Source of the DNA: an uncultured Flavobacteriaceae bacterium
Lineage (GTDB): Bacteria > Bacteroidota > Bacteroidia > Flavobacteriales > Flavobacteriaceae
Length of the DNA: 64,000 bases
Direction: 5' to 3'
Assembly (NCBI GenBank): GCA_947487895.1
Contig: CANKYF010000007.1
Coordinates: 76,196-140,195 of the forward strand
In this document: in pieces, positions 25,956 through 34,830 of the stretch
How the letters are laid out: every line of letters begins with the position of its first letter
Position numbering within the stretch: the first letter of the stretch is position 1
Notes under the pieces: generated by a model
What the model saw: only the letters and a program-made list of their open reading frames with translations
Database searches by the model: none
What the model was told of the DNA's origin: nothing
Program-made: the position numbers and the translations under genes

Positions 25956-26723
25956 TATGGCTCCGTTTTTAAACTTTATCCAACATAGAGCAGAAAACTT
26001 GCTGTCGAAATAATCTATAGCAATTGTTTTAAACGTATTGAAATTTTGCCACGTTATATTTGTATGAGGTTTTAGTAACCAATCTTTTTTATTAGGAATA
26101 TAAAACTTGCAATCTTCAAAATTGTCTAATTCATTTTTAGTAACATAAAACCCTACAATACAGTCGTTATTTAAAGTTTTAAGTTGTGTGTTTTGATTGT
26201 TGTAGGGTAGAAATAATTGCGCTTTAAAATACACTTGTTGAGAAATATTTTTGGCATGTAAATTAAGTTTTTCTAAATAAGGTTTACAGGATTTAGAATA
26301 TAAAAGAGGTAATTGTTTTTCTTTTAGCTTTACCAATTTTTCAATTAAAGAGTCTTTTCTATTCGGGCCAATAAAATGTTCAATTTCTGAAGTTCCAACG
26401 GTGGTATCATATAAATAGAATTTGTAGATAATCTCTAAATGAATGGGTTGTTTGTTTTTAAGAAGTAAACAATCTAATTCTCCTAAAGTGATTTTATTTT
26501 TTTGAATTTGAATGTTTTCAGCTAAAACAGACGTGTCAGTTTTTTGAGCTAATTCAAAAGAAACAAAACGTTCTATATACTTACCTAAACGTAAGTTGTC
26601 ATCAACTTGAATATTAATTTTAGAAATAGTCGATTCAATTTCAAATTGCTTTAAATCGAAAACAGCTTCATTTTGCCATAAGCAAGGTGTTTTTAAAAAG
26701 CCTTCGTATCTTTTTTGGAGCAT
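25929..26723 (-). CDS. DUF1853 family protein
   Basis: A 264-residue soluble protein matching the DUF1853 pattern: RYEGFLKTPCLWQN at the N-terminus, LGKYIERFVSFEL near residue 47, then ENIQIQKNKITLGELDCLL and HLEIIYKFYLYD near residue 95. The last of these recalls the D-x(n)-ExK arrangement of PD-(D/E)XK nuclease-like folds (GELD then HLEIIYK). Function unknown. It is the last gene of a three-gene operon with a metallophosphoesterase and a membrane protein. Confidence 0.82.
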   Translation of the reverse strand: MLQKRYEGFLKTPCLWQNEAVFDLKQFEIESTISKINIQVDDNLRLGKYIERFVSFELAQKTDTSVLAENIQIQKNKITLGELDCLLLKNKQPIHLEIIYKFYLYDTTVGTSEIEHFIGPNRKDSLIEKLVKLKEKQLPLLYSKSCKPYLEKLNLHAKNISQQVYFKAQLFLPYNNQNTQLKTLNNDCIVGFYVTKNELDNFEDCKFYIPNKKDWLLKPHTNITWQNFNTFKTIAIDYFDSKFSALCWIKFKNGAIKKMFLVWW

Positions 26724-26726
26724 GTT

Positions 26727-27224
26727 TTAACTAATATACTTTGTAACTTTCGGTTGAATAATCCAAGCTCCAATCAGCAAAAAAAACATTAAAAAAAGAT
26801 TTTTTGAGTAATCAGAAAACTCAACTTCTCTATTTAATTCAATTGCAGTAAGCGTTTTAATTGCAAAAAATGTAATATGAAAAAAAGAAAAGATGAAGTA
26901 TAATGCGAAAGGTGTTACTATGAAAAATGTTGGAGTAAAACCAGATTCAGTTTTGCCATAAGTAATAAGAAGAACCAACAATATAGTTAGCGGACAAATA
27001 AATACGTTTATTTTGAATAGTCTAAGATTTTTGGATTCTAATTTCAAGATTTTTAATTTTTTTTGACCAAAAACTCCGATAGAATAAATCCACAATAAAA
27101 AAATGATGAAGCCTGTAAACCTCACTGTTTCTTGAAGAGGGCTTGGGCTAATAAAAGCAGAAGGTAGAGCAACCAAACAAAATAGTTGCCAATGCTTTAA
27201 TTTAATCATTTGTTTCATAATCAA
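26727..27224 (-). CDS. Hypothetical membrane protein
   Basis: A protein of about 160-165 residues with four or five hydrophobic helices (ETVRFTGFIIFLLWIYSIGV, CPLTILLVLLITYG, FFIVTPFALYFIFSFFH). No family recognised. The frame overlaps the end of the metallophosphoesterase gene by 23 bases from ATG 27224, or by 8 bases from ATG 27209, and the latter is the more usual overlap. The DUF1853 gene follows after three bases, so the three genes are co-translated. Confidence 0.7.
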   Translation of the reverse strand: MIMKQMIKLKHWQLFCLVALPSAFISPSPLQETVRFTGFIIFLLWIYSIGVFGQKKLKILKLESKNLRLFKINVFICPLTILLVLLITYGKTESGFTPTFFIVTPFALYFIFSFFHITFFAIKTLTAIELNREVEFSDYSKNLFLMFFLLIGAWIIQPKVTKYIS

Positions 27225-28104
27225 TCAACTTCACAGGTCCTTCCAATAAGGTTCTAACGATTTGTAGCGTACCATCATCTTTGGTAGCAATATGCCATTT
27301 AATTAATGAGATTGCGCCATTTTCAATTTCTAAACCTGTAATGCTACGCGGGTGTACACAGCTTCCATCATTAAAAAAGGCAATGTCACCTGGCTCAGGA
27401 AATCGAGGTCTGTGTGTGTGACCAAAAATGGTCAATAAATTGTTGTTTTCTGCTATCCATTTTTTAGCGCGTCTTTCAATTTTAATGAGTTCTTTATAGT
27501 TTTTAGCAGGACTCGTGGGGTCTGCAATTCCCATTACATTTAAGGGTTTCCAAAGAATGCGTACCAAAAACCGACTCCATTTCCAGAATAAAAAATTCCA
27601 CCAATCGGCTTGATGTCCATGGGTTAAAAAGAGTTCTTGCCCAGTTTTAGAATGTTTTAAAATAATAGCTTCATTATAAGTAATATTTCCAAAAAGAGGC
27701 ATTTCTTCTCCAACCTTGGGATCAAAATAAGTAGATAAATGCTTTTTTACATAATTAGGGTTTCGGTATACCATATCATGATTTCCCCAAATCATATGCA
27801 ACTTGTTTTCCTCATGAAATTGCTTCATGACCATGAACACATTTTTATGCGCATTTAAAATAGATTTGAAAGATATGTTTTCCCAAAGTTCGTCGCCATC
27901 CCCTAATTCGCAGTATTCAAACCCTTCATTGTAATAATGTTTTAAGGCGTGAAAGTAGATGTTTCTATTATTAGCAAAATCATCGGCAAAACTATTGTCA
28001 CCACGGTGACAATCACTAAATAAAACAAATTTACTAGAGTCATTAAATGGAATGACTTTAGCATTTTTATAAGCGTGGTCTAAGCGTTTTTTAGATGAAA
28101 ACAT
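27202..28104 (-). CDS. Calcineurin-type metallophosphoesterase
   Basis: A 300-residue two-metal phosphoesterase. The blocks are in order: FSDCHRGDNSFADDF near residue 29 (Asp and His), LGDGDELWEN near 68 (GDxxD variant), WGNHDMVYRNP near 106 (GNHD), then HGHQADWW and FGHTHRPRFP (GHTH) towards the end. This layout resembles UDP-diacylglucosamine hydrolase-like and YkuE-like enzymes, but the substrate cannot be read from sequence. It is the first gene of an operon with a membrane protein and a DUF1853 protein. Confidence 0.88.
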   Translation of the reverse strand: MFSSKKRLDHAYKNAKVIPFNDSSKFVLFSDCHRGDNSFADDFANNRNIYFHALKHYYNEGFEYCELGDGDELWENISFKSILNAHKNVFMVMKQFHEENKLHMIWGNHDMVYRNPNYVKKHLSTYFDPKVGEEMPLFGNITYNEAIILKHSKTGQELFLTHGHQADWWNFLFWKWSRFLVRILWKPLNVMGIADPTSPAKNYKELIKIERRAKKWIAENNNLLTIFGHTHRPRFPEPGDIAFFNDGSCVHPRSITGLEIENGAISLIKWHIATKDDGTLQIVRTLLEGPVKLIDYETND

Positions 28105-28137
28105 TTGCCTTGGTACTTTAGGCTAATATAGACATTA

Positions 28138-28875
28138 TTAATTTGTGCTGTAGCCTATTTTTTCAAGAGCTTTAGGTAATATTCTATTCACAAATTTTGT
28201 GTAAGCCAGCGTAGATGGATGTAAACCATCACTAGCTACAAGTTCTGGTTTTTGTATACCCTCTCTAGTAATATCTGTTATGTATATGTAAGTGATAGTA
28301 TTTTGCAAACAGTAATTTTCAATAAAGGTATTGTATTTATCTAAATCTTCTGAGATATCAGTATTTCCGTTACCAAATGGTGTAAATGCATAGTCTGGTA
28401 TAGAAACTACAATTAGTTTTTCCTTTTTTAAATTTGTTAGTTTAATAGCTGTACTTACTAATTGAGGAAATTCTTCTTCGAATAAACTAAAAGGTTTTCG
28501 TTGAAACTGATTATTAACACCTATAAGTAATGTAGCTAAGTCATAGTCTTCAGTTAAATTTTCTTTTGCAATGGCGTCTTTTAAAAATGTGGTAGTCCAG
28601 CCTGTTTGGGCAATAACTTTTAAGTCTACATTAGTATTACCTATTTTGTTTATAATGCTATCTTTAAGTTGTTCAGGGAATTTGCAAGTGTCGCATACGC
28701 TTTCTCCAATAGTATAACTGTCACCCAGTGAAATGATTTTTAAAATAGTATCCTCTGGTGTAGGTTCTTCAGAATCGACTTCTTCATTAACTGGTTTTTC
28801 TATTTCAGAAGAAGAGCAACCATAACAAACTATAGCACAAATACTAATGTATAGTAAAATGGTTTTCAATGTCAT
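28138..28875 (-). CDS. SGNH/GDSL-hydrolase lipoprotein
   Basis: A 245-residue lipoprotein with a hydrophobic leader and the lipobox CYGCSSS. The esterase blocks are ISLGDSYTIGE near residue 50 (nucleophile Ser), LLIGVNNQFQRKPF near 118 (block III GxN), and ASDGLHPSTLAY near 216 (catalytic Asp and His). Enzymes of this fold deacylate lipids or glycans. It would sit in the periplasm or outer membrane. It is separated from the upstream SDR gene by a strong terminator. Confidence 0.88.
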   Translation of the reverse strand: MTLKTILLYISICAIVCYGCSSSEIEKPVNEEVDSEEPTPEDTILKIISLGDSYTIGESVCDTCKFPEQLKDSIINKIGNTNVDLKVIAQTGWTTTFLKDAIAKENLTEDYDLATLLIGVNNQFQRKPFSLFEEEFPQLVSTAIKLTNLKKEKLIVVSIPDYAFTPFGNGNTDISEDLDKYNTFIENYCLQNTITYIYITDITREGIQKPELVASDGLHPSTLAYTKFVNRILPKALEKIGYSTN

Positions 28876-28918
28876 TTTTCTTTTAAAGATACAACTTTAA
28901 AAAATGTATTTAAAAGCG

Positions 28919-28946
28919 AAAAGCCCCTTTTAAAAGGGGCTTTTTT
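28919..28946 (-). terminator. Terminator of the GlcG-propeller-SDR operon
   Basis: AAGCCCCTTTT / AAAAGGGGCTT is a self-complementary stem. It lies between the SDR stop and the next gene on the minus strand. Confidence 0.85.
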
Positions 28947-29001
28947 AGTTATAGGCTGTGAATTAGCTCAAATTCACAAAGTGCATAAGTTTAGATTACG
29001 T

Positions 29002-29721
29002 TTATGGATTTGTAGACCATAAAGCAGCTCCTTTAAGCATTGCTCTCCTTGGAAGTTTTAAACCAGCTACTATTAACTCAGCAAAATCTTCTGGTTGTAA
29101 CACATTATCTTGTGATCCTTTGTTTGTAATACCCAACTCAATAGTCATATCTGTTTCTATAGTACTTGGTGTAAGTGTATTTACTCTTATGTTATTTTTA
29201 CGAACTTCCTTCATTAAGGATTCAGACATGCCTATAACTGCAAATTTTGATGCCGAATACGCCGAAATATTAGCATTTCCATTTAAGCCTGCAGTAGAAG
29301 ATACATTAATTATGTCGCCTTCGTTTTTTTCTATTAAATGTGGTAATACTTCTTTGGTAACATAATACATGCCCATTACGTTGGTTTGAATCATTTCGCT
29401 CCATTGTTCTACTGGCATATCATTAAAAGAACCAACTGCAGCAATGCCAGCATTATTTACTAAAATATCTACACCACCTAAAGTATCAATAATGTTTTTA
29501 ATATTACTTTTTACAGCTTCGTAATTCCCAACATCAAATACAGCGTAGGTAGCATTTACTCCAAACACCTCTAATTCTGCAACAGTTTCTTTTAAAACCG
29601 TTTCATTTCTACCTGTTATGGCAACATCAATTCCTTCTTTAGCAAACGCAATAGCTGTTGCTTTTCCTAAACCTCTACTACCTCCAGTAATAATGGCTTT
29701 TTTATGTTTTAAATTGCTCAT
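29002..29721 (-). CDS. Classical short-chain dehydrogenase/reductase
   Basis: A 239-residue NAD(P)-dependent oxidoreductase. The cofactor loop ITGGSRGLGKATA is near residue 11, NNAGIAAVG near 90, active-site Ser in INVSSTAGL, and YSASKFAVIG (YxxxK) near 155. It resembles 3-oxoacyl-ACP reductases and 3-ketoacyl reductases, but no fatty-acid genes surround it. It lies 27 bases downstream of the propeller-Dabb gene on the same strand and ends at a terminator, making it the last gene of that cluster. Confidence 0.9.
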   Translation of the reverse strand: MSNLKHKKAIITGGSRGLGKATAIAFAKEGIDVAITGRNETVLKETVAELEVFGVNATYAVFDVGNYEAVKSNIKNIIDTLGGVDILVNNAGIAAVGSFNDMPVEQWSEMIQTNVMGMYYVTKEVLPHLIEKNEGDIINVSSTAGLNGNANISAYSASKFAVIGMSESLMKEVRKNNIRVNTLTPSTIETDMTIELGITNKGSQDNVLQPEDFAELIVAGLKLPRRAMLKGAALWSTNP

Positions 29722-29748
29722 TTATTCTTTTTCTTTAGAAATTCAAAA

Positions 29749-31263
29749 TCACTTTTTTGTCCAATAATCCATTACTAAAACGCCACCAATAATGGGACCT
29801 ACTTTACTAATAAGGTCTAAATGCGCTTTGTGAAATAAGTAAACTTCTCTGGCATGTTCGTCATTAAAGGTTAGGGTGAAACAATGAGTGAAACCATCAC
29901 TATGTCCTTCAGTACTGTCATTTACGCCCCATTCTATGTTAGCTATTTCTGGGATTTCTTTTTTAAGATCTAAAAAGATATTAACGGCTTCATCTATTTG
30001 TTCTTGGGTAGCTTCTTCTTTATATTTTAGATTTACAATGTGTCTTAAAACTTTTCCATCTCTATTTACTTTAGGAGCTATTTTATAAGTTGCTACCTTT
30101 CCAAAATCAAACCTAAAAGAACCTGCAATTAAGAAATTTTCACCATCAATTTCATGAGACCTTAAACCATAATAAATAGAGAAACCAGTTTCTAAATAGT
30201 TTATAGGTGTTAAGATACCTTCTTTACTTAATTTACATAACTGTATGCTTTCATCATCTCTGGTTCCTACTGCTATTATTGCTTCGTTATCATTTACAGA
30301 GACTACTTCTATTCTAGTTTGTCCTTGAAGTTTTGTTGTTTCATCATCTTTTAAAACAGAATGAGGTATTAAAGCCCCTTTATTATTCACTTTAAAAACA
30401 CTTACAGCATCACCGTGATACACAAAATCTGTCTTTTTAATAAAACCACCTCGTTTATAATATTTATGGTGTCTATGTCCTACAATTACATAATTGTTGT
30501 CTCCTATAGTAACACCGTTTACTGGATAAGCTCCTGTTAAGAACCTATCTTTGGTATTATCACTTATATTATTTACGTTTTTAAAGGTACCATTGTCGTA
30601 AATTCTAAAGCTGCTCACACCATTGTCTTGAAATCCGCTTGTATATAAAAACGTTTTACCTTTAATTTTATGTACATACATACCAATAATACCATCTGTA
30701 TGAAGTTTATCGTCATCTTTCATAGATTGTACATGCGTCAGCTTCCCATCATCATGTATTTTAAAACAGCTTAATCCAGGTGTTTTTTCTAGACCACCAA
30801 TAAATAAGTAAGATGCATTTTTCATGTGCACCACCTGAAGTGTAATAGCAACGGCAAGATGCGTGTCTTCTGTGTCTTCTACAAGAGCAACACGTTCTAT
30901 AGATCCGTTATCTAAAATTTTAAAGGTTTCAATAACGTTTCCATATTTATTGGCTACAAATAAAAAATCTGTACCATTAATATTATCGGCTACCATACCT
31001 CTTGCAGGTCCTTTTTGCTTGTATAACTCGTGATTACTAATAGGCGTAAGAATACCTTTTTTGTCTAGACTATATACATCAATGTTTCCAAAGCCTCCAA
31101 CGTACACATAATCAGAGTTTCCTTTTTTATAGCTTGTTACGGTTACTGTATTTTTTGCAGAAATGTTCTTGAAATCTTTGCGGTAAAGCATTAAATCATC
31201 TGATTTCTGAGCGAGACAAGCGTGAGATAAAAACAATGCTAAAATGAAAAGTACTTTTTTCAT
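29749..31263 (-). CDS. Secreted beta-propeller protein with C-terminal Dabb domain
   Basis: About 504 residues from ATG 31263, which places the signal peptide (KKVLFILALFLSHACLAQ) at the N-terminus. Residues 30-400 form propeller-like repeats with recurrent blocks such as FLFVANKYGNVIETFKI and FLYTSGFQDNGVSSFRIYDN. The last 100 residues are a stress-responsive A/B-barrel (Dabb) domain: HIVNLKYKEEATQEQIDEAV, then FTHCFTLTFNDEHAREVY and a hydrophobic VMDYW end. A propeller fused to Dabb is uncommon. Dabb domains often act on phenolic or polyketide-like substrates. It lies between a GlcG-like gene and an SDR gene. Confidence 0.8.
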   Translation of the reverse strand: MKKVLFILALFLSHACLAQKSDDLMLYRKDFKNISAKNTVTVTSYKKGNSDYVYVGGFGNIDVYSLDKKGILTPISNHELYKQKGPARGMVADNINGTDFLFVANKYGNVIETFKILDNGSIERVALVEDTEDTHLAVAITLQVVHMKNASYLFIGGLEKTPGLSCFKIHDDGKLTHVQSMKDDDKLHTDGIIGMYVHKIKGKTFLYTSGFQDNGVSSFRIYDNGTFKNVNNISDNTKDRFLTGAYPVNGVTIGDNNYVIVGHRHHKYYKRGGFIKKTDFVYHGDAVSVFKVNNKGALIPHSVLKDDETTKLQGQTRIEVVSVNDNEAIIAVGTRDDESIQLCKLSKEGILTPINYLETGFSIYYGLRSHEIDGENFLIAGSFRFDFGKVATYKIAPKVNRDGKVLRHIVNLKYKEEATQEQIDEAVNIFLDLKKEIPEIANIEWGVNDSTEGHSDGFTHCFTLTFNDEHAREVYLFHKAHLDLISKVGPIIGGVLVMDYWTKK

Positions 31264-31296
31264 GAGTTTAAATATTTTATGTTTCAAATTTAGTTA

Positions 31297-31782
31297 TTAT
31301 AAGATAGATTTTGCACCAGCTGTGGCAATAGCTCTGTCTTGATCTATAGTACCACCGCTTACACCAATAGCACCAATAATTTTGCCTTCTTTATTTTTAA
31401 TAGGTATTCCACCAGGGAACGTAATTAAGCCTCCATTAGAATGCTCAATGTTATAAATTATGCCCCCTGGTTGCGTTAGTTCCCCCAATTTTCCAGTGTC
31501 AATATTGAAATACCTTGCCGTTTTTGCTTTTTTAATTGCTACATCTATGCTACCAAGAAAAGATTCATCCATTCTAATAAACGCTTTTAAGTTAGCACCA
31601 GCATCTACTACTGCTATATTTACCAGCACGTTTGAGTCTTCAGCTTTTTTCTTGGCAGCTAAGAGCGCTTTAAAAGCTTCATCGTGAGTAATATCGTTTG
31701 TGATTTGAGCATTTACTGTGTTTGATATAAGAACGATAGTAAATGCGAAAACGTAAATTTTTAATAGTTTGAGTAAGTTCAT
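31297..31782 (-). CDS. GlcG/HbpS-family secreted protein
   Basis: A 161-residue protein with an export signal (FAFTIVLISNTVNAQ) and a GlcG/HbpS (DUF336) domain: VNIAVVDAGANLKAFIRMD near residue 55, then QPGGIIYN, GLITFPGGIPI and IGAIGVSGG at the end. HbpS binds haem. Other members bind small organic molecules, and the ligand here is unknown. Its stop is 34 bases before the propeller-Dabb gene, and a Crp-type regulator is upstream on the same strand. Confidence 0.88.
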   Translation of the reverse strand: MNLLKLLKIYVFAFTIVLISNTVNAQITNDITHDEAFKALLAAKKKAEDSNVLVNIAVVDAGANLKAFIRMDESFLGSIDVAIKKAKTARYFNIDTGKLGELTQPGGIIYNIEHSNGGLITFPGGIPIKNKEGKIIGAIGVSGGTIDQDRAIATAGAKSIL

Positions 31783-31858
31783 TTTGTGTTTTTAAGTTAA
31801 AACACAAAAATTGCAAACCATTTAGAGAAAATAGTTGAACTTGTTCAATATCTTAAAA

Positions 31859-32431
31859 TTAAGACTGCTTTTTAATTTTGCTTAAAAATTCATGTGAAAT
31901 GCCTAAATAGCTAGCAATTTGCTTATCGGTAAGTTTTGAAGTTATACTAGGGTAGGTATTTGAAAAATGTAAATAGCGTTCTTTTGCTGTTTCGCAATGA
32001 TTTCTAATTAAACGGCGTTGCCATGCTACTAATGCCTTTTGAGACATAACTCTAAATAGTTTTTCAACTATAGGAAGCGATTCATAAAGCCTCATTTTAT
32101 CAGCTCTATCAATTAGTAACACCTTACTGTTTTCTAATGCTTGAATATTTAAATTGGAAGGTGTTTGATTCATAAAGCTGTCAATATCCATAAGCCACCA
32201 ATCTTTTGCTGCAAAATAAAGTGTATTTTCATTGCCTTTTTCATCTATAGCAAAAATTCTAAAACAACCTTCTAAAACAAAACCTTCGTATTTATAAATA
32301 TTTCCTTGTGTGAGTAGGAAATCTTTTTTCTTAATAGAATGAGGTTTAAAATAACTGCATATAAGTGCTAAATCTTCATTAGAGATTTCTATGTTAGATT
32401 TTATATGTTTTTTTAATGAATGGAAAGTCAT
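31859..32431 (-). CDS. Crp/Fnr-family transcriptional regulator
   Basis: A 190-residue regulator with a cyclic-nucleotide-binding-like beta-roll (KKDFLLTQGNIYKYEGFVLEG, near residue 35) and a C-terminal helix-turn-helix (LTDKQIASYLGISHEFLSKI). No N-terminal Fe-S cysteine cluster is present, so it is not an oxygen sensor of FNR type. Bacteroidota regulators of this short form control nearby stress or detoxification genes. The GlcG-propeller-SDR operon follows after 76 bases and is its likely target. Confidence 0.88.
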   Translation of the reverse strand: MTFHSLKKHIKSNIEISNEDLALICSYFKPHSIKKKDFLLTQGNIYKYEGFVLEGCFRIFAIDEKGNENTLYFAAKDWWLMDIDSFMNQTPSNLNIQALENSKVLLIDRADKMRLYESLPIVEKLFRVMSQKALVAWQRRLIRNHCETAKERYLHFSNTYPSITSKLTDKQIASYLGISHEFLSKIKKQS

Positions 32432-32764
32432 TTTAACGAAATATGCACCTAAAGTAAAGGTTTGAATTGAGAAAGTAAAACTTAAAAGTTAGAAGGGTTT
32501 TTGGGTTGGAAAAAAGCAATAAAATAAATTTAATTCTTTTTCTTAATGTTTCCATAATTTTTGACTTTGATAACTATCTGTAATTTGTAATTACTGTTAC
32601 AAAAGTTAGATTTAGGATGTCTGAAAGAAGCTGTCAAAAGGCATGTTGCCTAGATTTTTTACTCGAACGATGTAGTGTGACCTGTGTTAAATGGGTAGAA
32701 TAAGATATTGTATAGTGCGAAGTTTTAAACTTCTCTGAGAGGAGGAGATAGGTAAAGAGATTTT
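32432..32764. other. 333-base gap, no supported gene
   Basis: A/T-rich spacer between the divergently oriented end regions of the Crp-type gene and the following secreted-protein gene. The only frame of note is a 28-codon, cysteine-rich one at 32617-32703 on the plus strand (see findings). I see no tRNA, terminator or clear promoter. Confidence 0.6.
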
Positions 32765-33304
32765 TTAATCAAAATTTAGAGTTTTTTGTAACATATTATT
32801 TTTTTGCTTTTTCCCTTTAAGATAGTAAACAAAAGTTGTATCACATTTTTCAGTAATACAAAATTCTCTACCATGTCTCTTTCTACCATCAAATTCACAA
32901 CTATATATTAGTTTGCCATCTTCAAAATTTTCCTCTAAAATCTTTCTACCATTATAATCATAATAAATAATTTCATATATGTCTCCTTCAAAATGATATT
33001 TTGAAACTTGCTTCAAAACGTATGGATTATCCTTATTGTAGATATATTTTGAATATGGTATTCTATTACCTTTTCTGTAAAACATTTGAGTATAGTGAAT
33101 CACTCCTTTTTCAACATAATCCTCTTGCACTAGTTGTTCATTCTTTTTTGTTCTGTGTATTAGCCCTGTATATAATTTATCGTTATTAACCTCATATAAC
33201 AACTCATTTTTCAAATAGGTGTCATCAAAATCAACAATTCTAGTGTTTTCTTGAGCAAAGGAAAAGAGGTTTATAAATATTAATAAAGAAGTTATTCTTA
33301 ACAT
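32765..33304 (-). CDS. Secreted protein with MORN/YwqK-like repeats
   Basis: A 179-residue protein with a signal peptide (TSLLIFINLFSFAQ). The body shows repeat units of the YwqK/MORN kind, in which a Tyr/Phe-rich strand is followed by Gly-Lys: DKLYTGLIHR, YYDYNGRKILEENFEDGKLIYS, EFDGRKRHGREF. Some proteins with these repeats have been named antitoxins, but there is no toxin gene beside it and it is secreted. Function unknown. Confidence 0.65.
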   Translation of the reverse strand: MLRITSLLIFINLFSFAQENTRIVDFDDTYLKNELLYEVNNDKLYTGLIHRTKKNEQLVQEDYVEKGVIHYTQMFYRKGNRIPYSKYIYNKDNPYVLKQVSKYHFEGDIYEIIYYDYNGRKILEENFEDGKLIYSCEFDGRKRHGREFCITEKCDTTFVYYLKGKKQKNNMLQKTLNFD

Positions 33305-33434
33305 AGGTTGTAAATTGCATATAAATATACACTATCTAGGGTGTCAATTATATTTACAATTGAATAATTAAAAATTGAAATCTAGTCAAGACCATATAAT
33401 TTTATAAGAGATATATGAAATGTTTAAGAGCAAT

Positions 33435-34613
33435 TTACTTAAAAGCATTTAAACCCGTAACATCCAACCCAGTAATCAATAAATGAATATCATGAGTCCC
33501 TTCATAAGTAATCACACTTTCTAGGTTCATCATGTGTCGCATAATAGAGAATTCACCAGAAATACCCATACCGCCTAACATTTGGCGTGCTTCTCTAGCT
33601 ATATTAAGTGCCATGTCTACATTATTACGTTTCGCCATAGAAATTTGCGCTGAGGTAGCGTTACCTTCATTTCTAAGAACACCTAGTCTCCAAGCGAGTA
33701 GTTGCGCTTTGGTAATTCCGGTAATCATTTCAGCTAGCTTTTTTTGTTGCAATTGAAACTGACCGATAGGCTTATCAAACTGTATGCGTTCTTTACTATA
33801 GCGAAGCGCAGTATCGTAACAATCCATAGCAGCTCCAATGGCTCCCCAGGCAATACCATAACGAGCAGAATCTAAACACCCCAATGGTGCTCCTAGTCCG
33901 GATTTATTAGGTAATAAATTCTCTTTTGGTACTTTTACGTTGTCAAAAATAAGTTCGCCTGTGGCACTGGCACGTAACGACCATTTATTATGTGTTTCTG
34001 GGGTTGAGAACCCTTCCATTCCACGCTCAACAATTAATCCGTGAATTCTGCCTTCCTCATTTTTAGCCCACACTACAGCAACTTGAGCAAAGGGCGCATT
34101 ACTAATCCACATTTTAGCACCGTTTAAAAGATAATGATCGCCCATATCTTTAAAATTAGTGACCATTCCGCTAGGGTTACTACCGTGATCAGGTTCAGTT
34201 AAGCCAAAACAACCTATCCATTCACCAGAAGCCAGTTTTGGTAAATATTTGTTACGTTGTTCTTCATTACCATACTTAAAAATAGGATACATTACTAAAG
34301 ACGATTGTACAGACGCTGTACTTCTTACTCCAGAATCACCACGTTCAATTTCTTGCATAATGAGTCCGTAGCTAATTTGATCTAAACCAGCTCCGCCATA
34401 TTCCATTGGAATGTAAGGTCCAAAAGCACCTATTTCTGCTAAACCACTAATAATCTGTTTAGGGAATTCTGCCTTTTGAGCGTACTCTTCAATTATGGGA
34501 GTTACATCTCTTTTTACCCATTTGCGTGCTGCGTTGCGTACTAATTTGTGTTCATCTGATAGGAGCTCGTCTAGGTTATAATAATCTGGAGCTTCGAATA
34601 AATCTGGCTTCAT
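33435..34613 (-). CDS. Acyl-CoA dehydrogenase, glutaryl-CoA dehydrogenase-like
   Basis: A 392-residue flavoenzyme of the acyl-CoA dehydrogenase fold. The FAD/substrate blocks are CFGLTEPDHGSNPSGM near residue 135, then WISNAPFAQVAVVWAK, a middle helix RYGIAWGAIGAA and RQMLGGMGISGEF. The catalytic Glu is in ITYEGTHDIHLLITGLDVTG near residue 370. The ending YEGTHDIH and late G-x-DVTGL resemble glutaryl-CoA dehydrogenase, which also decarboxylates to crotonyl-CoA. The Arg needed for glutaryl specificity was not confirmed by eye. It stands alone. Confidence 0.88.
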   Translation of the reverse strand: MKPDLFEAPDYYNLDELLSDEHKLVRNAARKWVKRDVTPIIEEYAQKAEFPKQIISGLAEIGAFGPYIPMEYGGAGLDQISYGLIMQEIERGDSGVRSTASVQSSLVMYPIFKYGNEEQRNKYLPKLASGEWIGCFGLTEPDHGSNPSGMVTNFKDMGDHYLLNGAKMWISNAPFAQVAVVWAKNEEGRIHGLIVERGMEGFSTPETHNKWSLRASATGELIFDNVKVPKENLLPNKSGLGAPLGCLDSARYGIAWGAIGAAMDCYDTALRYSKERIQFDKPIGQFQLQQKKLAEMITGITKAQLLAWRLGVLRNEGNATSAQISMAKRNNVDMALNIAREARQMLGGMGISGEFSIMRHMMNLESVITYEGTHDIHLLITGLDVTGLNAFK

Positions 34614-34830
34614 ATTTTGAATTTATTCAGGTTTAAGCCAAATTTATTGAAAATAATTAAAAATATAATGTGTTTTTTGGTGATTTTTTAAAGACAAAAG
34701 ACAGAATAGATGGCTTTGTGTACTTATAAAAGTTCTCGATATTTAGACAGAACTAGCAGAAGTGCAATTTTTCATGCTTCAAAATCACTCGAACGAACTG
34801 AAGTTGAGGAAATATTGAAATTTTGAAGAA

